DNA of 64,000 nucleotides from Leifsonia sp. 466MF (GCF_900100265.1 NZ_LT629696.1:186001-250000), one strand, 5' to 3'; shown: positions 45,267-53,282, counted from the first letter of the stretch. Numbers and translations are program-made. Notes: generated from the letters alone by a model not told the origin.

Positions 45267-45286
45267 GTGTCCGGGATCCCAGACAC
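45267..45286. promoter_or_regulatory. Operator palindrome between hutH and the IclR regulator
   Basis: GTGTCC-GGGATCCC-AGACAC is a 20-bp inverted repeat with one mismatched pair, in the 107-bp divergent gap. A TAGGCT hexamer (45256-45261) upstream could be the regulator's -10. The site is likely bound by the IclR protein to control both directions. Confidence 0.7.
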
Positions 45287-45321
45287 GGGCGCGGCTACCG
45301 GCGCGAGGGGAGGTGGATGCG

Positions 45322-46080
45322 GTGAGCAAGGTCCCCGCGGCGGAGAACACCCTCCGCGTCCTCGCCTACCTCGGAGCCCAGCGCGGCCCGGCCCCGGCCG
45401 CCGCCATCGCCTCCGCCCTCGGCCTGCCCCGCTCGACCGTCTACCACCTGCTCGCTGTGCTGACCGAGCACGGTTTCGTGCTGCACTTCCCTGAGGCACG
45501 CCGCTACGGCCTGGGCGTCGCCGCCTACGAGCTGTCGAGCGCGTTCTCCCGTCAGCAGCCGCTGAGCAGGCTCGGCCGGCCGATCGTGGCGGCGCTGGTG
45601 GATGCGATCGGCGAGTCCGGGCACGTCGCCGTGCTCCATGGTCGCGACGTCGTCTACATCGTGGAGGAGCGTGCGCCCCGGCGGCCGCGACTGGTGACGG
45701 ATGTGGGGGTGCGTCTTCCGGCTCACCTGACGGCGAGCGGACGCGCGCTTCTCGCGACCCTGCCGCGTGAGCAGCTCCGGGCGCTCTATCCGGATTCCGG
45801 CGCGTTCGAGGACCGCACGGGCTCCGGCCCGCACTCCTACGCCGAGCTGCGCCGAGTCGTGACGGAGGCCCGTGAGCGCGGCTACGCCACCGAGGACGGC
45901 GACGTCACACCGGGCTTCGCCTCCGTCGCGGTGTCGGTGCGCGACCATGCGGGCTGGCCCGCCGCGGGCATCGCGGTCACCTTCCCGCGCGATAACGTTC
46001 CGCCGGAGGGGTGGGATGCGCTCGCCGCCCGGGTGCGCGAAGCCGCGGCCGAGCTGTCCCGGCGCATCCGCGGGAGCTGA
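45322..46080 (+). CDS. IclR family transcriptional regulator of histidine utilisation
   Basis: A 252-residue regulator. The N-terminal winged helix is about residues 8-70 (AENTLRVLAYLGAQRGPAPAAAIASALGLPRSTVYHLLAVLTEHGFV). A C-terminal effector domain follows (HVAVLHGRDVVYIVEERAPRRPRLVTDVGVRLPAHLTASGRALLA..., GYATEDGDVTPGFASVAVSVRDHAGWPAAGIAVTFP). The GTG at 45322 is preceded by GGGGAGG. Its position divergent from hutH suggests it controls the hut genes in response to histidine or urocanate; this is inference. Confidence 0.9.
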   Translation: MSKVPAAENTLRVLAYLGAQRGPAPAAAIASALGLPRSTVYHLLAVLTEHGFVLHFPEARRYGLGVAAYELSSAFSRQQPLSRLGRPIVAALVDAIGESGHVAVLHGRDVVYIVEERAPRRPRLVTDVGVRLPAHLTASGRALLATLPREQLRALYPDSGAFEDRTGSGPHSYAELRRVVTEARERGYATEDGDVTPGFASVAVSVRDHAGWPAAGIAVTFPRDNVPPEGWDALAARVREAAAELSRRIRGS

Positions 46081-46098
46081 CGCCGGCCGGCGCGGCGG

Positions 46099-46602
46099 CT
46101 AGCGCGTGGGAACAGCGAGCGACTTGGCGTAGCAGACCGACCACGGATCGTCGGCGTACGCCCCGAAGTTCGGGATGCGCACGTAGCCCGAGCGCTCGTA
46201 CAGTGCGATCGCCGCGTGCTGCAGCGGACCGGTCTCCAGTCGCAGCTCGACGATGCGTGCCTCCTCGGCGGCGGACTCGATCGCGCCGAGCAGACGGCGG
46301 GCGAGGCCCTGACCGCGGGCGTCCTCGTGCACGAACATGCGCTTGAGCTCGGCGCGGGGGAGGGAGGCATCCTCGGAACCGCCTGCGTCCCCGGTGCCGT
46401 CGGCCACCAGGGCGGCGATGCCCAGCGCACGCCCGTCGACCCGTGCGACGAACACGGTGACGCCCGGGCGCTCGAGTTCGGACACATCCAGCAGGTAGCA
46501 GCTCTCGGCCGGGTACAGCGCGAAAGCGAACTCGTCGCTCAAGCGCAGCAGCTCCTCGACCTCCGGCTGCCGGGCCGGTTCGGGGCGGATCTCGATCGGC
46601 AT
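46099..46602 (-). CDS. GNAT family N-acetyltransferase
   Basis: A 167-residue acetyltransferase. Motif A, which binds acetyl-CoA, is MFVHEDARGQGLARRLLGAIESAA, preceded by VFVARVDGRALGIAALVADG and followed by ELRLETGPLQHAAIALYERSGYVRIP. The substrate is unknown. The ATG lies 6 nt after TAGCAT (46609-46614, minus strand). A 12-bp palindrome (46081-46092) separates its stop from that of the iclR gene. Confidence 0.9.
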   Translation of the reverse strand: MPIEIRPEPARQPEVEELLRLSDEFAFALYPAESCYLLDVSELERPGVTVFVARVDGRALGIAALVADGTGDAGGSEDASLPRAELKRMFVHEDARGQGLARRLLGAIESAAEEARIVELRLETGPLQHAAIALYERSGYVRIPNFGAYADDPWSVCYAKSLAVPTR

Positions 46603-46668
46603 GCGTCGATGCTAGCCGCGGCGTGTGTCGCCCGTGTTTCCCGGGACCTCTTCGAGGCGCACACGGAA

Positions 46669-46699
46669 GCGGCCCGACGGCTTCCCGCCGCCGGGCCGC
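46669..46699 (-). terminator. Hairpin terminator downstream of dps
   Basis: GCGGCCCG-A-CGGC, loop TTCCC, GCCG-C-CGGGCCGC: twelve base pairs with one internal mismatch, 21 bp after the dps stop codon. No U-run follows. Confidence 0.6.
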
Positions 46700-46720
46700 C
46701 CCACCGCGTGAACCCGGGCG

Positions 46721-47308
46721 TCAGGCCCGGCTCGGGGTCCGGTTCTCGGCGCTGACCATCCAGGCGTACTGCTCGAGCCGCTCGATGATCGCGTGCAGCA
46801 GGTCCGCAGAGGTCGGGTCCTCCTCATCCACGTCGTCGTGCACGTCGCGCATGGTGCGGACGACCGCCTCGAGGCGCTCGGTGATCAGATCGACCGTCTC
46901 GGTGGTGTCGACCTCGCCGTTGGGGAACTCGGGCAGGCTGGTCTGCTCGGCGACGGTCGCGCTGCGGCCGTCGGGGGTCGCGTGGAGGGCGCGGAGGCGC
47001 TCTGCGACGTCGTCGCTGAACTCGCGGGCGGCTTCGACGATCTCGTCGAGCTGGAGGTGGAGGTCGCGGAAGTTGCGTCCGACGACGTTCCAGTGCGCCT
47101 GCTTGCCCTGCAGGTGCAGCTCGATCAGGTCGACGTGCACGCGCTGGAGGTTCTGCGCCAGCTCGGCGGAGGCGACGAAGCCGTGCTCGGCGTGCTCGCG
47201 GCGGGTCGGGGCGACGCCGACGGCGGCCGTACGACGTACGGAGGCGGTCTTCGGCGCGGCCTTCTTGGCGGTGCTCTTGGTGCTCGTCTTGGTCTGGCTT
47301 GCGGCCAC
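46721..47308 (-). CDS. dps: Dps family DNA-binding ferritin-like protein with Lys-rich N-tail
   Basis: A 195-residue ferritin-like protein that stores iron, detoxifies H2O2 and compacts DNA. The ferroxidase centre at the dimer interface is seen as KQAHWNVVGRNFRDLHLQLDEIVEAAREFSDDVAERL (His, Asp and Glu ligands). The first ~40 residues are Lys, Ala, Thr and Ser-rich (QTKTSTKSTAKKAAPKTA), like DNA-binding tails of other Dps proteins. GTG 47308 is chosen because GGAAGGGA precedes it. It is divergent from the CIRCE-controlled Hsp20 gene. Confidence 0.92.
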   Translation of the reverse strand: MAASQTKTSTKSTAKKAAPKTASVRRTAAVGVAPTRREHAEHGFVASAELAQNLQRVHVDLIELHLQGKQAHWNVVGRNFRDLHLQLDEIVEAAREFSDDVAERLRALHATPDGRSATVAEQTSLPEFPNGEVDTTETVDLITERLEAVVRTMRDVHDDVDEEDPTSADLLHAIIERLEQYAWMVSAENRTPSRA

Positions 47309-47394
47309 GATGGGTCCCTTCCGTTCGATGGACGACGCTGACGGTAGGCCGTCGCCGACGGTTCGGGAAGCGGGTTGACATGGTCGCGAACCCC

Positions 47395-47424
47395 TTGGCA
47401 CTCTCCGGGTGTGAGTGCTAAAAT
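47395..47424 (+). promoter_or_regulatory. CIRCE element overlapping the hsp20 promoter
   Basis: TTGGCACTC-N9-GAGTGCTAA (47395-47421) matches the CIRCE consensus with one change (G for A at position 3). The same bases supply TTGGCA as -35 (47395-47400) and, after 18 bp, TAAAAT as -10 (47419-47424). CIRCE is the operator of the heat-shock repressor HrcA, so hsp20 should be induced by heat. Confidence 0.92.
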
Positions 47425-47489
47425 CTCTGGTCGAAAAGAGAGTGCAAACGGCCTCTCATCAGGTGATCCAGAAGAAAGGGGTACATCCA

Positions 47490-47921
47490 ATGGCCATGTC
47501 GTTCGATCCTTTCTCCCAGCTGGACCGGATCGCGCAGAGCATCTTCGACACCAGCCGCCAGCCGCGCATCATGCCGGTGGACCTGTTCCGAGAGGGTGAG
47601 CGCTACATCCTGAACGCCGACCTCCCCGGCGCCGATCCCGCGTCGGTCGACGTCGACGTCGACGGGCACCTGCTCACCATCCGGGCGGTCCGCAGTGCGG
47701 CCGACCGCGACGGCGCCCGCTGGCTCGCCCAGGAGCGCCCGTACGGCGCGTACATGCGTCAGTTCACGATCGGCGACGACGTCGATCCCGACGGCATCAC
47801 CGCGTCGTACGACAACGGTGTGCTCAGCGTCATCATCCCGGTGGCCGAGCGGGCGAAGCCGCGGAAGATCGCGGTGGAGTCGTCGGGCTCCAGCGAGACG
47901 AAGGCGGTGTCGGCCGGCTGA
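47490..47921 (+). CDS. Hsp20/alpha-crystallin small heat-shock protein
   Basis: A 143-residue ATP-independent holdase. A short N-terminal region (MAMSFDPFSQLDRIAQSIFD) is followed by the alpha-crystallin domain (MPVDLFREGERYILNADLPGADPASVDVDVDGHLLTIRAVR..., FTIGDDVDPDGITASYDNGVLSVIIPVAE, which contains the A-x-x-x-n-GVL signature) and a Ser-rich tail. ATG 47490 follows GAAAGGGG. The promoter carries CIRCE, giving control by HrcA. Confidence 0.94.
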   Translation: MAMSFDPFSQLDRIAQSIFDTSRQPRIMPVDLFREGERYILNADLPGADPASVDVDVDGHLLTIRAVRSAADRDGARWLAQERPYGAYMRQFTIGDDVDPDGITASYDNGVLSVIIPVAERAKPRKIAVESSGSSETKAVSAG

Positions 47922-47958
47922 TCGAGCCGGTCTCAGCGCACGAGCTGAGGGCGCGTCG

Positions 47959-48399
47959 TCACTGGGCGGCGCGCCCTCGCGCAACCCACTCCAGGCGACG
48001 CAGCGTCTCCGCATTGCGCACGTGCAGCATGCTGTCCGCCAGCACGTCCGGGATGCGGGTCACCGGACCGGAGTACGGGAACTCCTCCATCCGCACGACG
48101 CAGCCGCCTGCGCGGGGCTTCACGTCGATGATCACCCGCTCGGAGCCGAACGGCCGTGTCTTCGCCTCGAGCACCATCCGGCGCGGCGGGTCCCACTCGT
48201 CGATGCGCGTCTCGTCGTTCAGGACGAGCGGCCAGACGCCGATGGAGTGATGGAGACGGGATCCGACGGCCGGGTACCGGCTGTCGGCGGCGCGCAGTCG
48301 CGAGGCGCCGACGACCCAGGTCGGATAGACCCAGGGGTCGGCGAGGACGGCGAAGACCTGCTCGGGCGTGCAGGCCATACGGCGGACGTTGACAGACAT
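47959..48399 (-). CDS. SRPBCC (START-like/polyketide cyclase) family protein
   Basis: A 146-residue small protein with the helix-grip start MSVNVRRMACTPEQVFAVLADPWVYPTWVVGASRLRAAD, then strands (RLHHSIGVWPLVLNDETRIDEWDPPRRMVLEAKTRP), and a long C-terminal helix (DVLADSMLHVRNAETLRRLEWVARG). The fold binds hydrophobic ligands. It starts 2 bp after the stop of the upstream phytoene-desaturase-like gene, so the pair is one operon and may act on the same lipid or isoprenoid. Confidence 0.85.
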   Translation of the reverse strand: MSVNVRRMACTPEQVFAVLADPWVYPTWVVGASRLRAADSRYPAVGSRLHHSIGVWPLVLNDETRIDEWDPPRRMVLEAKTRPFGSERVIIDVKPRAGGCVVRMEEFPYSGPVTRIPDVLADSMLHVRNAETLRRLEWVARGRAAQ

Positions 48400-48401
48400 G
48401 T

Positions 48402-49970
48402 TCACTGCTCCGGAAGCTCGTGGGGATGGACGGGGTCGGGCAGCGCGGCGACGGGCCGGGCGATGGTCTGGTCGGGCCCCGGCGCCAGGTCCGGCATCCG
48501 GGTGAAGCCGAACTCGTGACGCAGGGCGCTGCGCGCCGCGTAGTAGCCGCCGAGCCCGTGCACGCCGGGACCGGGTGCCGCGGACGACGATGCGAGGTAC
48601 AGCCCGCGACCCGGCATCCGCCACGGGTCTGTCGAGAGGACGGGACGGGCCACCAGCTGACCGAAGTCCGGCGCGCCCGCCGAGATGTCCCCGCCGATGT
48701 AGTTCGGGTCGTGCTGCTCCATCTGCGCGGCGTTCTTGGTCGCCGTCCCGATGATGAGGTCGCGGACGCCGGGGGCGAACTCCTCGATGCGCCGGATGAT
48801 CGCCTCCGTCTGATCCTCCGTCGAGCCGCGCGGGACGTGCGTGTACGTCCACAGGACGTGCTTGCCCGCCGGTGCCCGCGTCCCGTCGAACAGGGAGGGC
48901 TGCGAGACCAAAACGTACGGTGCGTCGCTGTGCCGGCCCGCGGCGACGTCGTTCTCCGCGCGGGCCACCTCCCGGCGCGATCCGCCGAGGTGCACCGTGG
49001 CCGTCTCGTACAGGTCGGGGTTGGTCCACGGGACCGGACCGGAGAGCGCGAAGTCGGCCTTGAACACGCCGTTGCCGTCGCGGAACCGGGAGATGCGCCG
49101 CAGGTAACCGCTGGGCAGCCGGTCCGCGGCCAGCTGCGCGGCGTGCTTCACGTGCGTGTCGAAGACGACGATCCGCGAGTCGGGGAGCTCGGCGAGAGAC
49201 TCGACGGGGGTGTCGGTGACGACCTCGCCACCGTGAGCGACGATGTCGGCGACCATCGCATCCGCGATCGCCTGGCTGCCGCCGACCGGGATGGGCCAGC
49301 CGCGTGCGTGCGCGTAGGTCGCCAGCGTCATTCCGGCGGCCGCTCCTGCGACGCTCGGCAGGGGGACGGTCGTGTGGGCGAAGACGCCGGAGAGCAGAGC
49401 GCCCGGCGCCTCGGTCCGGAACGGCAGGTCCCACCACGGGCCGCCCTGAGCGATGGCGGTCAGCCCGAACCGGGCGGCGACGAAGGGATGCCTCGGCACC
49501 TGCAGCAGCTGCGAACCGGTGAACTGGGCCACGGCGTCCGCGTGTTCGACCAGCGGGCCGAGCAGGGCGCGCCAGGCGGGGCCGTCGACGCCCAGCGCAT
49601 CCACCGTGCGTTCGAGGTCGAGGTACGCCATCGCGACCCGGCCTCCCGGAAGCGGATTGCCGTATGACGCGGTCGGCACGACGAACGGCACGCGCTTCTC
49701 CAGACCGAATCTGCGGAAGAAGCCGGATGCGAAAGCCAGCGGATGGACGGCCGAGCAGACGTCGTGCCGGAAGCCGGGGAGGGTGAGCTCCTCGGTCCGC
49801 AGTCCGCCGCCCACCGTCGCGTTGCGCTCGTACACCCGCACCGACAGACCGGCGCGCGCGAGCGTGACGGCAGCGGAGAGACCGTTCGGGCCCGACCCGA
49901 TCACGACGGCGTCGAGCTTGCCCGCTGCAGGCCGGTTCCCCGAGGGCGTGTTCGCGGAGGGAGCGCTCAT
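48402..49970 (-). CDS. FAD-dependent phytoene-desaturase-like oxidoreductase (NAD(P)/FAD family)
   Basis: A 522-residue flavoprotein. The dinucleotide-binding motif is AVVIGSGPNGLSAAVTLARAGLSVRVYERNATVGGGLRTEEL near the N-terminus. A mid-protein GGSQAIADAMVADIVAHGGEV and a C-terminal YLASSSAAPGPGVHGLGGYYAARSAL complete the FAD site, as in CrtI/retinol-saturase relatives. No carotenoid genes are near, so the substrate is open. ATG 49970 is preceded by GGGAGGT. It forms an operon with the SRPBCC gene. Confidence 0.88.
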   Translation of the reverse strand: MSAPSANTPSGNRPAAGKLDAVVIGSGPNGLSAAVTLARAGLSVRVYERNATVGGGLRTEELTLPGFRHDVCSAVHPLAFASGFFRRFGLEKRVPFVVPTASYGNPLPGGRVAMAYLDLERTVDALGVDGPAWRALLGPLVEHADAVAQFTGSQLLQVPRHPFVAARFGLTAIAQGGPWWDLPFRTEAPGALLSGVFAHTTVPLPSVAGAAAGMTLATYAHARGWPIPVGGSQAIADAMVADIVAHGGEVVTDTPVESLAELPDSRIVVFDTHVKHAAQLAADRLPSGYLRRISRFRDGNGVFKADFALSGPVPWTNPDLYETATVHLGGSRREVARAENDVAAGRHSDAPYVLVSQPSLFDGTRAPAGKHVLWTYTHVPRGSTEDQTEAIIRRIEEFAPGVRDLIIGTATKNAAQMEQHDPNYIGGDISAGAPDFGQLVARPVLSTDPWRMPGRGLYLASSSAAPGPGVHGLGGYYAARSALRHEFGFTRMPDLAPGPDQTIARPVAALPDPVHPHELPEQ

Positions 49971-50236
49971 ACCTCCCTGTATACCCCGCACCTCGGCGCA
50001 CACGGAGAGGGATCAGCAGTCCGTTCCCAGCATCCATGCACTATCGTGGGGAGGTCGGCTCTTGACACTGCGCGATCTGCGCGGATGGGTTTGTCAGTCA
50101 AGTGGGCCGGTTCCGTACCCGATCGGCGGTATGGATCACACAATCGTGAACGGCCCCGGACACAGTTCGCCCGGGAATCATTCGGTGCGCTGCGGCGTGC
50201 CGCCGAGCACTCGACATGAACCCAGGAAGAACATCC
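49971..50236 (+). promoter_or_regulatory. Divergent intergenic region and long leader of the DEAD-box helicase gene
   Basis: 266 bases without a gene. TTGACA at 50062-50067 may be a -35 for the helicase gene, which would leave a leader of over 100 nt; long leaders are common for cold-inducible helicase genes. Short arms CTTGAC (50061-50066) and GTCAAG (50097-50102) are complementary. No known riboswitch motif was recognised. Confidence 0.35.
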
Positions 50237-52273
50237 ATGCCCGGATACAACAACGACCGACGATCGCAGAAGCCGTCCCGCGGCGGAGCGCCCAAGAGCA
50301 GCAGCAACCCGAGCCCCAAGCACCGCGGCTACCGCGCGGAGGAGCCTGCGTCCGGCAAGAAGGCCCGCTGGAGCGCCGACGAGCGTGCCGCGCGCGGCCG
50401 TTCGACGTACGGAACCCGCGACGACAGCGCCGGCCGCGGCCGCACCGAGCGCCCCAACTGGGAGCCTCGCGGCAAGGACGCCCGCCGCACCGAGCGGGTG
50501 TGGGAGGAGCGCGCGCCGCGTCAGGACCGCCCCCGCCGCGACGGCGACGACCGTCCCCGCCGCAGCTTCGACGACCGCGCGGACCGTCCGCGTCGTGATT
50601 TCGGTGACCGGACCGAGCGTCCGCGTCGTGAGTACGACGACCGTCCGCGTCGCGATTTCGGCGACCGGACCGAGCGTCCGCGTCGCGACTTCGGTGACCG
50701 CGCTGAGCGTCCGCGTCGCGATTTCGGTGACCGCACCGAGCGTCCGCGTCGTGAGTACGACGACCGTCCGCGTCGCGACTTCGGTGACCGGCCCGAGCGT
50801 CCGCGTCGTGAGTACGACGACCGTCCGCGTCGCGACTTCGGCGACCGCGCCGAGCGTCCGCGTCGTCAGTTCGATGACCGTGCCGAGCGTCCGCGTCGCG
50901 AGTACGACGACCGTCCGCGTCGGGACTTCAGCGACCGCAACGAGCGTCCGCGCCGTCAGTTCGACGACCGCACCGAGCGCCCGCGCCGCGACTCGGACTT
51001 CTACCCGTCGCGCGACGAGAAGCCGGCCTTCACGCCGACCGATGACGTCGTGCTCGAGCGTCTCGAGGCGGAGGCCATTCAGGCCGAGGACGTCGACGGC
51101 GTGACCTTCGCCGACCTGGGCCTCGGCGGCAACATCGTCCGTGCCCTCGCCGAGCTGGGAGCCGACAAGCCGTTCCCGATCCAGGCTGCGACGCTGCCCG
51201 ATGTCCTCGCCGGCAAGGACGTGCTGGGCCGAGGCCGCACCGGCTCCGGCAAGACCATCGCCTTCGGCGCACCGCTCGCCGAGCGCCTCATGCAGCTGTG
51301 GGCCGACTCCGGCAAGGCCGGCGGCAAGCGTCAGCTCGGCCGCGCCCCGCGCGCCCTCATCCTGGCTCCCACGCGTGAGCTGGCGCTGCAGATCGACCGC
51401 ACCGTGCAGCCCATCGCGCGCAGCGTCGGCCTCTTCACCACCCAGATCTACGGCGGCGTGCCGCAGGGTCGTCAGGTGGGCGCGCTCCAGCGCGGTGTCG
51501 ACATCGTCATCGGCACACCGGGCCGCATCGAGGACCTTGTCGAGCAGGGCCGTCTGGACCTCAGCGAGGTGCAGATCACCGTCCTCGACGAGGCCGACCA
51601 CATGTGCGACCTCGGCTTCCTCGAGCCGGTCCAGCGCATCCTGCGTCACACGGCCGAGGGCGGCCAGAAGCTGCTCTTCTCCGCAACGCTCGACTCGGGT
51701 GTGGCGCAGCTCGTGGACGAGTTCCTCGTGAACCCGGCCGTGCACGAGGTGGCGGGCGAGGACCAGGCGTCCTCGACCATCGATCACCGCGTGCTCGTGA
51801 TCGAACACCGCGACAAGGGCGCCATCATCGAACAGCTCGCGGACCGCGACGGCAAGACGCTGGTCTTCGCCCGGACCCGTGCGTTCGCCGAGATGCTGGC
51901 CGAGCAGCTGGAGGACGCCGGCATCCCCGCCGTCAGCCTCCACGGCGACCTGAACCAGTCCCGCCGCACCCGCAACCTCGCCCAGCTCACCAGCGGCCGC
52001 GTGAACGTGCTGGTGGCGACGGATGTGGCCGCCCGTGGCATCCACGTCGACGACATCGACCTGGTCATCCAGGCCGACGCTCCGGACGAGTACAAGACGT
52101 ACCTGCACCGTTCGGGCCGCACCGGCCGCGCCGGCAAGCAGGGCACGGTCGTCACCCTCATCCCGAAGCACCGCCAGCGCCGCATGAACGACCTCCTCGG
52201 CCGCGCCGAGATCGAGGCCGACTTCGTGCCGGCTGCCCCTGGCGACGACGTGCTCCTCACCCTCGCGCAGTAA
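50237..52273 (+). CDS. DEAD-box ATP-dependent RNA helicase with N-terminal Arg/Asp repeat array
   Basis: A 678-residue helicase. Residues 1-95 are basic and disordered, and ~95-255 are degenerate repeats of DR-xE-RPRR-(D/E)(F/Y). The helicase core follows: Q-motif region PFPIQAATLPDVL, motif I GRGRTGSGKT, Ia APTRELALQ, GTPGRIEDL, motif II VLDEADHMCDLGF, motif III SATLDSG, and in the second RecA domain ATDVAARGIHVDDID (V) and HRSGRTGRAG (VI). RG/RD-rich tails usually lie at the C-terminus in bacterial helicases; here the array is N-terminal. ATG 50237 is preceded by AGGAAG. Likely role in RNA unwinding or RNA condensate formation. Confidence 0.93.
   Translation: MPGYNNDRRSQKPSRGGAPKSSSNPSPKHRGYRAEEPASGKKARWSADERAARGRSTYGTRDDSAGRGRTERPNWEPRGKDARRTERVWEERAPRQDRPRRDGDDRPRRSFDDRADRPRRDFGDRTERPRREYDDRPRRDFGDRTERPRRDFGDRAERPRRDFGDRTERPRREYDDRPRRDFGDRPERPRREYDDRPRRDFGDRAERPRRQFDDRAERPRREYDDRPRRDFSDRNERPRRQFDDRTERPRRDSDFYPSRDEKPAFTPTDDVVLERLEAEAIQAEDVDGVTFADLGLGGNIVRALAELGADKPFPIQAATLPDVLAGKDVLGRGRTGSGKTIAFGAPLAERLMQLWADSGKAGGKRQLGRAPRALILAPTRELALQIDRTVQPIARSVGLFTTQIYGGVPQGRQVGALQRGVDIVIGTPGRIEDLVEQGRLDLSEVQITVLDEADHMCDLGFLEPVQRILRHTAEGGQKLLFSATLDSGVAQLVDEFLVNPAVHEVAGEDQASSTIDHRVLVIEHRDKGAIIEQLADRDGKTLVFARTRAFAEMLAEQLEDAGIPAVSLHGDLNQSRRTRNLAQLTSGRVNVLVATDVAARGIHVDDIDLVIQADAPDEYKTYLHRSGRTGRAGKQGTVVTLIPKHRQRRMNDLLGRAEIEADFVPAAPGDDVLLTLAQ
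50520..51000 (+). repeat. In-frame tandem repeat array coding for Arg/Asp-rich units
   Basis: About sixteen short units of 24-33 bases with the core GAGCGTCCGCGTCG, in frame with the helicase gene. They encode alternating 8- and 10/11-residue versions (DRPRRDFG, DRTERPRREYD, DRAERPRRQFD). Nucleotide identity between units is high, which points to recent expansion and possible length variation between strains. Confidence 0.85.
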
Positions 52274-52289
52274 CCCGCGCGGGCCTTCC

Positions 52290-52337
52290 TCCGCCCACCG
52301 CTGGCTTCACGGATTCGTGGAGCCAGCGGTGGGCGGA
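52290..52337 (+). terminator. Terminator hairpin after the helicase gene
   Basis: TCCGCCCACCGCTGGCT (52290-52306) pairs fully with 52321-52337. The loop itself carries CACG/CGTG, so the stem is over 20 bp with one wobble. It isolates the helicase gene from the secretion locus that follows. Confidence 0.85.
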
Positions 52338-52453
52338 GTCCGTTAACGAGCCGAACGACCATTGCGGACACTCGCGGGCATCGATCCGGGCTACCTTCAT
52401 CCCGCGTGTGATATGTTGCGTTGGAACGTGTATTTCAATGAAAGGTGGTCCTC

Positions 52454-52744
52454 GTGGCCGTTATCAGTGTCACCCCCGAAGAGCTCAAGACTCAGGCGCA
52501 GGTCTACTTGACCGCGAAGAGCGAGATCGAGGCTGCGGTTCAGAAGGTCAACAGCATGAACGGCACCATCGCCGAAGAGTGGAAGGGTGCTGCGTTCGAG
52601 GCGTACCTGAACCAGTACGACCAGCTCGCCAAGAGCGTGCAGCAGTTCGAGCTGCTCCTCGAGGACATCAACAAGCAGCTGGTCAAGTACGCGGACACCG
52701 TTGCCGAGCGCGATGCTCAGGATGCGCAGAGCTTCGGCTTCTGA
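52454..52744 (+). CDS. WXG100 family type VII secretion substrate (EsxA-like)
   Basis: A 96-residue helical-hairpin protein with Trp43-Lys-Gly45 in the turn (TIAEEWKGAAFEAYLNQYDQL), flanked by two amphipathic helices, and no signal peptide. WXG100 proteins are exported as dimers by type VII systems and are needed for secretion of other substrates. GTG 52454 is preceded by GAAAGGTGG. It is the first gene of a T7SSb locus and overlaps the next gene by about 30 bases. Confidence 0.93.
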   Translation: MAVISVTPEELKTQAQVYLTAKSEIEAAVQKVNSMNGTIAEEWKGAAFEAYLNQYDQLAKSVQQFELLLEDINKQLVKYADTVAERDAQDAQSFGF

Positions 52745-53282
52745 CGCCGGGGTCGCCCGCCGCGCCGGGGTGGCCGGGCTGGCCCTCATGATGGGTCTCA
52801 GCCTGGCTTCCCCTGTGGGCGCGGCGGCCTGGGCCGACACGGGATCCGACCCTGGAGTCGGCCCGGGTGGCGACGGCAGCCTGCAGTTGCTCCCAGAGGT
52901 CATCACCAACGACGGCGTCAGTGCCGGGGGATCGGTCGACTTCCCGGTACGGGCGGAGCTCTTCCTGCCCCCGATGAACGAGCGCGCCGCCTCCCGAGGA
53001 CTCGCAGAGGCGTCCATCCCGCACGTGATCGAGTCGACGGACTTCGCCCCGCATGTGAACCCGCTCTTCCTGCGGGACTACTCGGGCGCTCGAGCGCAGC
53101 TGTTCGAGAGCTACGCCCCACACGACCTGCCCGCGACGACGATCGACGGTCCCTCCCAGGGCAGCGAACTCTGGTACACGCTGATGATCGTCGCGGCCCT
53201 TCCCCTGACCCTGCTGGTGGCGTTCATCGGCTGGAAGACCGCGTCGAGACGACGGAGGACTCATGGCCGATCGGCACATTGA
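52713..53282 (+). CDS. EssA-like type VII secretion membrane protein
   Basis: About 189 residues. A signal-like N-terminus (VARRAGVAGLALMMGLSLASPVGAAAWA) precedes an extracellular domain of ~110 residues, then a C-terminal membrane helix (LWYTLMIVAALPLTLLVAFIGWKTA) and a basic cytoplasmic end (SRRRRTHGRSAH). This topology and the place between the WXG100 and EsaB genes match EssA of Firmicutes T7SSb, though sequence similarity cannot be tested here. Starts at 52713 or 52722 are both possible; both lie inside the WXG100 gene, implying coupling. Confidence 0.65.
   Translation: MLRMRRASASDAGVARRAGVAGLALMMGLSLASPVGAAAWADTGSDPGVGPGGDGSLQLLPEVITNDGVSAGGSVDFPVRAELFLPPMNERAASRGLAEASIPHVIESTDFAPHVNPLFLRDYSGARAQLFESYAPHDLPATTIDGPSQGSELWYTLMIVAALPLTLLVAFIGWKTASRRRRTHGRSAH

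Noticed and set aside
43682..45499. N-terminal extension of HutH to position 45499
   Set aside because: It would run through the divergent iclR gene; conserved HutH sequence begins at the methionine at 45214.
46081..46092. 12-bp CGCCGGCCGGCG palindrome as an operator
   Set aside because: It lies between two converging stop codons and is simple GC-rich sequence; at most a weak terminator stem.
50520..51000. Repeat array resembling a CRISPR
   Set aside because: Units are contiguous without unique spacers and are in frame with the helicase gene, so it is a coding repeat.
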